From NCBI RefSeq assembly GCF_937873925.1, contig NZ_CALNAT010000086.1, forward strand, positions 1-20,440: a stretch of 20,440 bases of DNA, in the 5' to 3' direction. Source of the stretch: an uncultured Proteiniphilum sp. GTDB lineage: Bacteria; Bacteroidota; Bacteroidia; Bacteroidales; Dysgonomonadaceae. The notes below the pieces were generated by a model that saw only the letters and a list, made by a program, of their open reading frames with translations, had not been told where the DNA came from and made no database searches. The position numbers and the translations under genes are program-made. Positions within the stretch are counted from its first letter, which is position 1; each line of letters opens with the position of its first letter. Below, in pieces: positions 13,967-20,440 of the stretch.

Positions 13967-16303
13967 ATGAAAAAGGTTTTTTTATTACCGGCGATTTTAT
14001 TGACACTGGCCGGTCAGTTTATGGCGAAAAGTTCGCCGGTTCCGCAGGGCACATCGCATGTATACGTTGCCATAACAGAGTCGGACGGGCAAAACGAGCC
14101 TGTTGCTCCGGGTGATAGCCTTAGCCAAATCCAACTGGAAGAGGTGATCGTGTCCGGAATGCGCGCCGGACGCAATACACCGGTATCGTACTCCAATATC
14201 TCTGCTTCGGATATTAAAAAACAGAACGCAGCACGGAATATCCCGGCTATCCTGCAGACCTCCCCGTCGATTGTCTCTTTCACGGAAGACGGCCTAGGTG
14301 TGGGCAATACCTACTTCAGGATCAGAGGAACCGACGCCACCCGTATCAATGTAACACTCAACGGGATGCCGCTGAACAACCCCGAAACGCAGGAAGTGTT
14401 CTGGGTAAACCTGCCGGACCTTTCCAACTCGCTGCAAAACATACAGGTACAACGGGGGGTGGGGACCTCCACCAACGGAGCGGGGGCTTTTGGTGCCTCC
14501 ATCTCACTCCAAACCACGGGAGCACGCTCCGAAGCGTACGGTGAGGCGTCAACGGCCGTAGGGAGTTACGGCACATTCTTATCGAATATTGCCGGCGGCA
14601 CCGGCATCCTGGAAAACGGACTGTCGTTCGACGCCCGCTTTTCACGCGTGCTGGGCAACGGGTATATAAGGAACGGAAAAGTGAATCATACCAACTTTTA
14701 TGCTGCCTTGTCCCACTATACCGATAAGCAACTGCTTCGTCTGAGCTACCTGAAAGGGATACAGCATACCGGCATCACTTGGGAAGGAGTCTCCACGGAA
14801 CAGATGCAGGACGAGGAGTACGGGCGGCGTTACAACCCCGCGGGAGAATATTACGACGAGGCCGGCAACCGGCTCTATTACGACAATGAGACGGACAACT
14901 ACTATTCCGATATTGTGCAGCTCACCCTCACCAGGGAGTTGAGCCGGCGGCTCGTACTGAACGCGGGATTAAGCTACAACCACGGTTACGGCTACTATGA
15001 GAATTACAGGGAAGACAACGACTTCGCCGATTTCGGATTAAATCCGCAAACGGTCGAGGGTGTTACCTACAGTAACACCGATTTCATACGCCGCAAACTG
15101 ATGAAGAATGATTTTTATGTGGCTAACCTCGGCTTCAATTACACAAAGAACGCCCTGGAACTCACCTTTGGGGGAATGTACAGTTTCTACGACGGGGATC
15201 ATTACGGTAGGCTTCCCTGGACAAAACATTCGGAAAACATACCCGAAGACTATGAGTGGTATCGGAATGTAGGTGAAAAATCGGAAGTAAACCTCTTCAC
15301 CAAAGCGGAATATCAACCGAATGAAAAACTGTCGCTTTTCGGCGACCTGCAATACCGGTACATCACTTACCGTTTCAGCGGAATAGATGATGATCTGATG
15401 GACCTGACGAGCAAATTCAATTATAACTTCGTGAACCCCAAAGCAGGCCTTTCGTTCCGGTTGAACGAGCGCAACAGGTTCTACGCTTCGGCGGCGGTGG
15501 GGCAACGGGAGCCACTCCGAACCGACCTGAAAGACGGGATAAAAAAGAATGCCGTGAATCCAATCAAACCGGAACGGATGATCGACTATGAGCTGGGATA
15601 CCGCTACCAGAGGACGAACGGGATCGGGTTAGGGGCGAATCTCTATTATATGGATTACCATAACCAGATGGTACAGACCGGAAAACTCAACGATGTGGGA
15701 TATAAATTAATGGAGAACGTAAAGGACAGCTATCGGGCAGGGATCGAACTGGAAGCGGCCGTTCCGTTTTTTAACGATAAATTCCGCTTCGACGCCAATG
15801 CTACGTTCAGCCGTAACAAGATTAACCACTATACGGCCTATTTCGATCTGTATGATAATCCCACCGACTATAATCCGATACACATCGACAACGACCCGGA
15901 AAAGCCGCAGGAACAGATTCCCCAAGAGTTTGAATCGACAAATATTTCCTTCTCACCCGATCTTATCGGCATGATAGGGCTGACCTACCAGCCCGTGACG
16001 GATTTTTACGTGAACCTGACAGGGAAATATGTAAGCAAGCAGTATCTCGACAATACGTCAGACGATGCAAAGTCGATCCCTTCCTATTTTGTGAGCCACT
16101 TTTCGGCCGGCTATACATTTAAGAAATCGGCGATGGGCACCTTCAACCTGCAGATCTTCGTAAACAACCTTTTCAACAGGGAGTATGTGGCCAACGGATG
16201 GGCCGGCACCGATGCGTTCGAAGATGCCGGTACGATCAATTATGTGGGATTCTATCCGCAGGCGACACGCAATTATATGGCACGGCTTACGTTAAGCTTC
16301 TAA
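13967..16303 (+). CDS. TonB-dependent outer-membrane receptor, thiamine-regulated (Omr1-like)
   Basis: A 778-residue receptor. MKKVFLLPAILLTLAGQFMA is a signal peptide with probable cleavage after Ala20. A TonB-box-like EEVIVSG is near residue 60. The plug domain follows (about 65-185, with IRGTDATRINVTLNGMPLN, VFWVNLPDLSNSLQNIQVQRG and GAGAFGASISLQT), then a 22-strand-type barrel rich in alternating aromatic residues, ending in aromatic Phe (ARLTLSF). The TPP riboswitch just upstream and PnuT downstream identify it, by the known Bacteroidetes arrangement, as the outer-membrane importer for thiamine or a thiamine derivative. The substrate is inferred from regulation. The ATG at 13967 gives the signal peptide; the upstream ATG at 13918 is in another frame. 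Confidence 0.9.
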   Translation: MKKVFLLPAILLTLAGQFMAKSSPVPQGTSHVYVAITESDGQNEPVAPGDSLSQIQLEEVIVSGMRAGRNTPVSYSNISASDIKKQNAARNIPAILQTSPSIVSFTEDGLGVGNTYFRIRGTDATRINVTLNGMPLNNPETQEVFWVNLPDLSNSLQNIQVQRGVGTSTNGAGAFGASISLQTTGARSEAYGEASTAVGSYGTFLSNIAGGTGILENGLSFDARFSRVLGNGYIRNGKVNHTNFYAALSHYTDKQLLRLSYLKGIQHTGITWEGVSTEQMQDEEYGRRYNPAGEYYDEAGNRLYYDNETDNYYSDIVQLTLTRELSRRLVLNAGLSYNHGYGYYENYREDNDFADFGLNPQTVEGVTYSNTDFIRRKLMKNDFYVANLGFNYTKNALELTFGGMYSFYDGDHYGRLPWTKHSENIPEDYEWYRNVGEKSEVNLFTKAEYQPNEKLSLFGDLQYRYITYRFSGIDDDLMDLTSKFNYNFVNPKAGLSFRLNERNRFYASAAVGQREPLRTDLKDGIKKNAVNPIKPERMIDYELGYRYQRTNGIGLGANLYYMDYHNQMVQTGKLNDVGYKLMENVKDSYRAGIELEAAVPFFNDKFRFDANATFSRNKINHYTAYFDLYDNPTDYNPIHIDNDPEKPQEQIPQEFESTNISFSPDLIGMIGLTYQPVTDFYVNLTGKYVSKQYLDNTSDDAKSIPSYFVSHFSAGYTFKKSAMGTFNLQIFVNNLFNREYVANGWAGTDAFEDAGTINYVGFYPQATRNYMARLTLSF

Positions 16304-16321
16304 AGCATTACAGACAACAGA

Positions 16322-16355
16322 ACGGAATTCTCCTCCGGAAAACGGGAGAATCCGT
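16322..16355 (+). promoter_or_regulatory. Intercistronic hairpin between receptor and PnuT genes
   Basis: ACGGA-(bulged A)-TTCTCC pairs with GGAGAA-TCCGT (11 bp plus one bulge, 11-nt loop). It is followed by TTTCCCTTTATA and ends 23 nt before the PnuT ATG. It could be a partial terminator or RNA-stabilising element that sets the receptor:permease ratio. Confidence 0.4.
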
Positions 16356-16378
16356 TTCCCTTTATACAAAAATAAACA

Positions 16379-16954
16379 ATGCAGACCATTGAAATCATCG
16401 GCGCCGCCATCGGGCTACTCTATTTGTATCTTGAATACAAGGCCAGCAAATGGTTGTGGCCCGTGGGTGTACTGATGCCCATTGTCTATGTATGGATTTT
16501 CTTCCAGAGTAAATTCTATGCCGACATGGGCATCAACGTGTATTACTTCTTCGCCAGTATATATGGCTGGACGCAATGGACAAGACACCGGTCGGAAGAT
16601 TCGGACCTACCGGTCAGCCACACGCCCCGGCGCTATATCCTCCCGCTTTCGGTTATCGGGATGGCGCTTTTTGCTGTTATCGCCTTTCTCCTGATCCGCT
16701 TCACCGACAGCCCTGTAGCCTACGGGGACAGTTTTACCACGGCGCTGAGTATTCTCGGCATGTGGTTGCTGGCCCATAAATATGTGGAACAATGGTGGTT
16801 CTGGTTTTTCGTGAATATTGTTTCCTGCGGACTCTACGTGTGGAAAGGGCTCTACCCTACCTCCGCTCTTTTCGCGATCTATTCGGTGATTTCGGTGTTC
16901 GGTTATTTCAAATGGAAGCGTATGATGAAAGACGAAACGGCAGAGCAGCCTTAG
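16379..16954 (+). CDS. pnuT: PnuC-family permease, probably thiamine transporter PnuT
   Basis: A 191-residue polytopic inner-membrane protein of the PnuC (NMN/vitamin) family, normal length. It shows family traits: YYFFASIYGWTQWTR in the first half, and HKYVEQWWFWFFVNIVSCGLYV followed by KGLYPTSALFAIYSVISVFGYFKWKR in the second half, with about seven membrane spans. PnuC itself takes nicotinamide riboside. Linkage to a TPP riboswitch and a TonB receptor identifies the PnuT branch, which takes thiamine by facilitated diffusion driven by intracellular phosphorylation. A thiamine pyrophosphokinase gene, often the next gene in this operon type, is absent here. The TAG stop overlaps the TAA of the convergent lplA. 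Confidence 0.85.
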   Translation: MQTIEIIGAAIGLLYLYLEYKASKWLWPVGVLMPIVYVWIFFQSKFYADMGINVYYFFASIYGWTQWTRHRSEDSDLPVSHTPRRYILPLSVIGMALFAVIAFLLIRFTDSPVAYGDSFTTALSILGMWLLAHKYVEQWWFWFFVNIVSCGLYVWKGLYPTSALFAIYSVISVFGYFKWKRMMKDETAEQP

Positions 16955-17946
16955 TCCACAATGGCTTCGGTCAGTTCGTCGAGGGAGAATCCTGCAAAAT
17001 ATTGGGAAGTATCGAGTTGTGACAATACATTCCTCACCTCCACGGAAGTATATTTCACCCCTTTTAGCACTTCTTCGGGCACGCTAAGGTCGCTGTTTTT
17101 ACCGAAAAAAGTGCCGTAAAAACGTATCCCTTTTATCTTTCCGTTTCCGATATTGAGAAAGGTCTGTATCCGTCCGGCCGGATAACGTTTTTCACGTACA
17201 ACTTCCGCCACCGGGTTATGGCCGTAAGTCCAATCCCAGTTACCGAATTTTTCCTGAAGGGTCTTCTCAATCTCTGATTTTTCAGTTTCACTAAAATGAT
17301 ACTCTTTCATTTCGGGGAACTTCCGTTTCATCTGCTCCAGTATTTTATCTGCAAACTCATGGACGGTGATCTTTTCCGGAAGATTGGGCAGGATATTATC
17401 CACACGGCTGCGAACCGATTTTACCCCTTTGAAATCGACCGTCTCGTTGGATACTTCCAGGGCTTTGGCGAGAACGGTCAGATCGGTATCGAACAGCAGG
17501 CAGCCATGGTGCATAACGCGGTTACCGGCATATGCCTGCGCATTTCCGCAGATCTTTTTCCCGTCAATGGTAATATCGTTCCTGCCGGAAAACTCAGCCT
17601 TCGCCCCAAGTCCGCCCAGCGTTTCGATGACCGGTTGTGAGAAAGTCCTGAAATCGAAATCATTCTCTCCTTCCTCTTCATTGGAGATAATGGTATAATT
17701 CAGATTGTTCAGGTCGTGATATACGGCTCCGCCTCCTGTAATACGCCGCACCACATGGATCCCGTTTTCCTCTACAAACCGGGCATTGATCTCGGCCAGT
17801 GTGTTCTGATGTTTACCCACAATAATGGCCGGCTCGTTGATCCAAAGAATAAAAATCTTATCGAACTGTTTCAACTCTTTAAAGCAGAACTCTTCTAACG
17901 CGATGTTATAAGCAGGGTTAGTGCTCTTATTGACAATGTATATCAT
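16951..17946 (-). CDS. lplA: Lipoate-protein ligase A
   Basis: A 331-residue enzyme that adenylates free lipoate and attaches it to the lipoyl lysine of 2-oxoacid dehydrogenase and glycine cleavage proteins. The lipoate-binding motif RRITGGGAVYHDLNNLN is at 67-83. The catalytic lysine lies in DGKKICGNAQAY (Lys131), followed by HHGCLLFDTDL. The C-terminal accessory domain characteristic of bacterial LplA (TSVEVRNVLSQL, about 265-331) is present, so it is the complete ligase rather than the short LplA-like transferase. It lies 67 bp downstream of lpdA on the same strand, with a perfect hairpin between them 14 nt ahead of its ATG, and next to two lipoyl proteins (E3 fusion and E2), its probable substrates. 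Its stop overlaps that of pnuT by 4 bp. Confidence 0.95.
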   Translation of the reverse strand: MIYIVNKSTNPAYNIALEEFCFKELKQFDKIFILWINEPAIIVGKHQNTLAEINARFVEENGIHVVRRITGGGAVYHDLNNLNYTIISNEEEGENDFDFRTFSQPVIETLGGLGAKAEFSGRNDITIDGKKICGNAQAYAGNRVMHHGCLLFDTDLTVLAKALEVSNETVDFKGVKSVRSRVDNILPNLPEKITVHEFADKILEQMKRKFPEMKEYHFSETEKSEIEKTLQEKFGNWDWTYGHNPVAEVVREKRYPAGRIQTFLNIGNGKIKGIRFYGTFFGKNSDLSVPEEVLKGVKYTSVEVRNVLSQLDTSQYFAGFSLDELTEAIVD

Positions 17947-17960
17947 AGGACAAAAGGATA

Positions 17961-17993
17961 GCGGGTTCCGGCCATCTTTCTGCCGGAACCCGC
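17961..17993 (-). terminator. Perfect GC-rich hairpin between lpdA and lplA
   Basis: GCGGGTTCCGGC pairs perfectly with GCCGGAACCCGC (12 bp, 9-nt loop). On the minus strand it is followed by TATCCTTTTG and, 14 nt after the stem, by the lplA ATG. The short interrupted T-run suggests a leaky terminator or attenuator; it would also crowd ribosome access to lplA. Confidence 0.65.
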
Positions 17994-18013
17994 AACAACT
18001 GTATGAAATTTAG

Positions 18014-19723
18014 TTACTTCTTCTTTTTGGGTATATGTACCGCTTCGCCCAATATATCGGCAAAGGCCTCGAACAACGCTTCGGAATAGGTGGGATGCCC
18101 GTAGATGGTCTTTATCACTTCATCTACCGTAATCTCCATTTCCATGATCAGCGACGCCTGGGTAATGATCTCCGCGGCGGAAGGGCCGATAATATGCACA
18201 CCCAGCACTTCGCCGTAGCGGTTATCGGCGATCACCTTCACGAAGCCGTGCGCTTCGCTCGACGCCAGGGCACGCCCGTTGGCGGCAAAACTGAACCGTC
18301 CGATGCGTATATCGTCATACTTAGCACGCGCTTCCTCTTCAGTCAGACCGACCATGGCTACCTCGGGAGAGGTATAGACCACTGAAGGCGCCGAAAGCAG
18401 TTTAATGGTACGCTCATTTCCTTTCACCGCGTTCTCGGCAGCCACTTCACCCATACGGAAAGCTACGTGGGCAAGCATCTTGATCCCGTTTACATCGCCG
18501 GGCGCATAGATACCTTTCACGCTCGTCTCCATGTATTTGTCCACCTTTATCTTGCCCCGTTCGGTTTCAAACTTCACCTCTCCCACTCCTTCGAGATCGG
18601 GTACGCGCCCGATGGAGAGCAATGCCTTGTCGGCAATCACCGACTCTTTCCCGTCGATCTTGATCTCCAGCTTATCGCCTTTATCGACGATCTCGGTAAT
18701 ACGGGCAGACGTGATCACCGTCATCCCTTTCTTCTTGATCAGCTTGGTCAGTTCGGCGGAGACTTCATGGTCGAGGGGCGGCACAATGCGGTCCATCATC
18801 TCGATGATGGTCACTTTGGAACCGAGTCCGGCAAAAGATTGTCCCATTTCGGTACCGATCACGCCACCCCCGATAACCGCCAATGTTTCGGGTACCTCTT
18901 TGATGGCAAGGAGATCGTCACTGGTGAGCACCTTCTCATTATCGATACCGGGGATGTTGATCCGGGATGCTTTGGATCCGCCCGCCAATATGATCTTGTC
19001 GGCCTTGATGATCTGCGAATCGTTGACTACCACATCCTTATTCTTGTTGATCTTACCTACACCCTGGTAAATATCCACGCCGTTGCTTTTGAGAAGCGCT
19101 TCAACACCGCTTGTCAGCTTTTTCACCACGCTGTTCTTGAACTCCTGCACCTTCTCCATATCCACTTTGATCTGTGAACTGTCGATGAGGATCCCTCTTT
19201 TGGATGCTTCGCGGATATGTTCGATGATCTCGGCATTCTTCAAATATGCTTTGGTGGGGATACATCCCACGTTCAAACAGGTGCCGCCAAACTCGCCTTT
19301 CTCCACAATGGCGACCCTGGCCCCCAGTTGTGCCGCTTTAATGGCGGCCACATACCCTGCAGGACCTCCCCCTATCACGGCCACGTGGTAGTTATCTTCA
19401 AGGCGGATCATCCTTTTATCCTCTTCGCTCTCCTGTTCTCCCGTATCTTCGATCACTTCCGGCATCAGTGTGTCAACCGATTCGTTCTCGGCCCCGATAT
19501 AGCCGATCACCTCGGTTACAGGCACGGTATCACCATCAGGGTGTACGATTTTCAGCAGGATACCCGATGCCTCCGCTTCGAGTTCCATACTTGTCTTGTC
19601 GGTCATGATCTCGAGAATGACCTCCCCTTCGGTGACGGGATCGCCCTCTTTCTTCAACCATTTTACTATTTGCCCTTCGGTCATGTCTATACCTGCTTTG
19701 GGCATGATTATTTCAAAAGCCAT
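18014..19723 (-). CDS. lpdA: Dihydrolipoyl dehydrogenase (E3) with N-terminal lipoyl domain
   Basis: A 569-residue E3, about 100 residues longer than plain LpdA. Residues 1-80 are a biotinyl/lipoyl domain with the modified lysine in MTDKTSMELEA (Lys43). An acidic linker (DTGEQESEEDKR) follows at about 93-104. The FAD domain has VAVIGGGPAGYVAA (115-127), and the redox disulfide is GGTCLNVGCIPTK (Cys149, Cys154). NAD binding is at AVIGGGVIGTEMGQSFAGLG, and the C-terminal interface carries HPTYSEALFEA with the catalytic His and Glu (HxxxxE). It reoxidises dihydrolipoyl groups to make NADH in pyruvate, branched-chain or acetoin-type dehydrogenase complexes. The E2 gene is 137 bp upstream on the same strand and lplA downstream. 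E3 with its own lipoyl domain is known in several bacteria. Confidence 0.96.
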   Translation of the reverse strand: MAFEIIMPKAGIDMTEGQIVKWLKKEGDPVTEGEVILEIMTDKTSMELEAEASGILLKIVHPDGDTVPVTEVIGYIGAENESVDTLMPEVIEDTGEQESEEDKRMIRLEDNYHVAVIGGGPAGYVAAIKAAQLGARVAIVEKGEFGGTCLNVGCIPTKAYLKNAEIIEHIREASKRGILIDSSQIKVDMEKVQEFKNSVVKKLTSGVEALLKSNGVDIYQGVGKINKNKDVVVNDSQIIKADKIILAGGSKASRINIPGIDNEKVLTSDDLLAIKEVPETLAVIGGGVIGTEMGQSFAGLGSKVTIIEMMDRIVPPLDHEVSAELTKLIKKKGMTVITSARITEIVDKGDKLEIKIDGKESVIADKALLSIGRVPDLEGVGEVKFETERGKIKVDKYMETSVKGIYAPGDVNGIKMLAHVAFRMGEVAAENAVKGNERTIKLLSAPSVVYTSPEVAMVGLTEEEARAKYDDIRIGRFSFAANGRALASSEAHGFVKVIADNRYGEVLGVHIIGPSAAEIITQASLIMEMEITVDEVIKTIYGHPTYSEALFEAFADILGEAVHIPKKKK

Positions 19724-19773
19724 ATATCTGTTTTTTTGTATTTCCTATCATTGGCCAGGGCTTCACAGAAACT

Positions 19774-19810
19774 CGGGTATTCGGAACGGAAATTACCGGT
19801 CCTGAACCCG
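19774..19810 (-). promoter_or_regulatory. Imperfect hairpin in the E2-lpdA gap
   Basis: Within the 137-bp gap, CGGG/CCCG, TTC/GAA, GGA/TCC and CGG/CCG can stack into one long stem with small bulges and an AAATTA loop. No T-run follows on the minus strand; T7 lies further on, close to lpdA on the plus strand only. No gene and no clear promoter are seen in the gap. Confidence 0.25.
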
Positions 19811-19860
19811 CCAAACGTCAAACCATAAGCCTAAAACCTTCAGTCGCTATTTTCCACCAT

Positions 19861-20440
19861 TTAAATTAATAAAATGATCGGATCTTCCATCAATGCCTTC
19901 AGATCGGTCATGAATTTCGCTGCCGTCAGTCCGTCGATAACGCGGTGATCGCTGGTAAGGCTCATCTTCATGATGGGCCGCACAACCGCTTCGCTATTCA
20001 CCGGCACAAGTTTCTCCTTTGTAGAGGCGACACTCAAAATGGCCGCGTTCGGCTGGTTGATGATGGCAGTGAACTCATCTACGGCATACATCCCCAGATT
20101 ACTGATAGTAAATGTACTACCGGCTTGCTCATCGGGCAACAGTTTCTTCGAGAAACTGCGTTCCGTCAAATCTTTCAATGCGACCACGAATTCACTGAGT
20201 AACATCTTATCGGCTCCTTTCACCACCGGCACCAGCAGTCCCTCTTCCAAACCAACCGCCATACCCAGGTTCACGTAGTTGTGAAAGGTCACCTCCGTTC
20301 CTTCCGCATTAAGGCTGGCATTGATATATTTGTGTCTCAGCAGCGTTTTTACCACTGCCATCGAGATAAGGTCGGTCACCGTAAGTTTCTTTCCGGTTTT
20401 CTCCTGTACCGGTTCGATAAGCCGTTTGCGTAACGCCAGC
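19861..20440 (-). CDS. 2-oxoacid dehydrogenase E2 (dihydrolipoyl acyltransferase), C-terminal part (5' end beyond right edge)
   Basis: The frame is open from the right edge (…LRKRLIEPVQEKTGKKLTV…) to the TAA at 19861, 192 complete codons. An internal GTG at 20379 is not a start, because the catalytic domain continues upstream. Visible are TDLISMAVVKTLL, YVNLGMAVGLEEGLLVPVVKGAD, GSTFTISNLGMYAVDEFTAIINQP and the active-site SLTSDHRVIDGLTAAKF with the catalytic His and Asp of the CoA acyltransferase fold. It transfers the acyl group from lipoyl to CoA in the core of a pyruvate or branched-chain 2-oxoacid dehydrogenase complex. Which acid it handles cannot be told from this part; the missing N-terminus should carry lipoyl and subunit-binding domains. 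It is followed by lpdA and lplA. Confidence 0.93.
   Translation of the reverse strand, partial: LALRKRLIEPVQEKTGKKLTVTDLISMAVVKTLLRHKYINASLNAEGTEVTFHNYVNLGMAVGLEEGLLVPVVKGADKMLLSEFVVALKDLTERSFSKKLLPDEQAGSTFTISNLGMYAVDEFTAIINQPNAAILSVASTKEKLVPVNSEAVVRPIMKMSLTSDHRVIDGLTAAKFMTDLKALMEDPIILLI

Noticed and set aside
13918..14115. 65-codon plus-strand frame between the TPP riboswitch and the receptor
   Set aside because: It overlaps the receptor's signal peptide and plug codons in another frame and has no domain. A short regulatory uORF cannot be excluded but has no support.
18467..19177. 236-codon open frame antisense to lpdA
   Set aside because: Lies inside the E3 catalytic domains; His/Asp/Leu-rich composition is a mirror of the real codons.
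20377..20379. GTG as the E2 start
   Set aside because: The conserved acyltransferase domain continues upstream in frame to the window edge, so the gene is partial rather than short.

Overview
The window looks like chromosomal DNA of a Bacteroidota bacterium, most likely order Bacteroidales. The evidence is the gene families (DUF5107/TPR protein, succinate:CoA transferase, TPP-controlled TonB receptor followed by PnuT, lipoyl-tagged E3 next to lipoate ligase), the near absence of Shine-Dalgarno sequences, A/T-rich leaders, and several exact copies of the Bacteroidetes -7 promoter element TAnnTTTG. Genus cannot be fixed from sequence alone. No tRNA, rRNA, insertion sequence, phage or CRISPR array was seen.

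Layout. (1) Positions 1-6354 form a visibly A/T-richer sugar-utilisation locus. A minus-strand operon encodes a sugar-porter MFS permease, a 1120-residue DUF5107+TPR protein and a GH2-type lipoprotein glycosidase cut by the left edge. An AraC-family regulator is divergent to it. The 163-bp gap between them carries ATGTA-type direct repeats in two pairs, each with a 21-bp period. (2) At 6444-8467 on the minus strand are a small membrane-anchored protein and a succinate/acetate:CoA transferase. A strong hairpin separates the transferase from the araC-type gene. (3) At 8500-8725, a gap before miaB holds a near-ideal Bacteroidetes promoter on the minus strand that leads into an intrinsic terminator about 80 nt later. 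This is the best candidate in the window for an undescribed small RNA. The same DNA read on the plus strand encodes a 13-residue Phe/Leu-rich peptide. (4) At 8726-11230 on the plus strand lie miaB, then a compact three-gene envelope-type operon (YtxH-like, holin-X-like, basic hypothetical protein). (5) At 11223-13589 on the minus strand is a bifunctional RelA/SpoT. Its 3' coding end overlaps the preceding operon and contains that operon's terminator hairpin. (6) At 13755-16954 on the plus strand is a thiamine uptake operon: promoter element, TPP riboswitch, TonB-dependent receptor and PnuT permease. (7) At 16951-20440 on the minus strand is a 2-oxoacid dehydrogenase locus: E2 (cut by the right edge), E3 with its own lipoyl domain, and lipoate-protein ligase. 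A perfect 12-bp hairpin lies just ahead of lplA.

The last two modules fit together metabolically. TPP is the E1 cofactor of the 2-oxoacid dehydrogenase complex and lipoate is the E2/E3 swinging arm, so thiamine uptake, lipoylation and the complex lie side by side. The most distinctive observations are the candidate minus-strand sRNA by miaB, the 21-bp-spaced operator candidates of the sugar locus, and the two tail-to-tail stop-codon overlaps.
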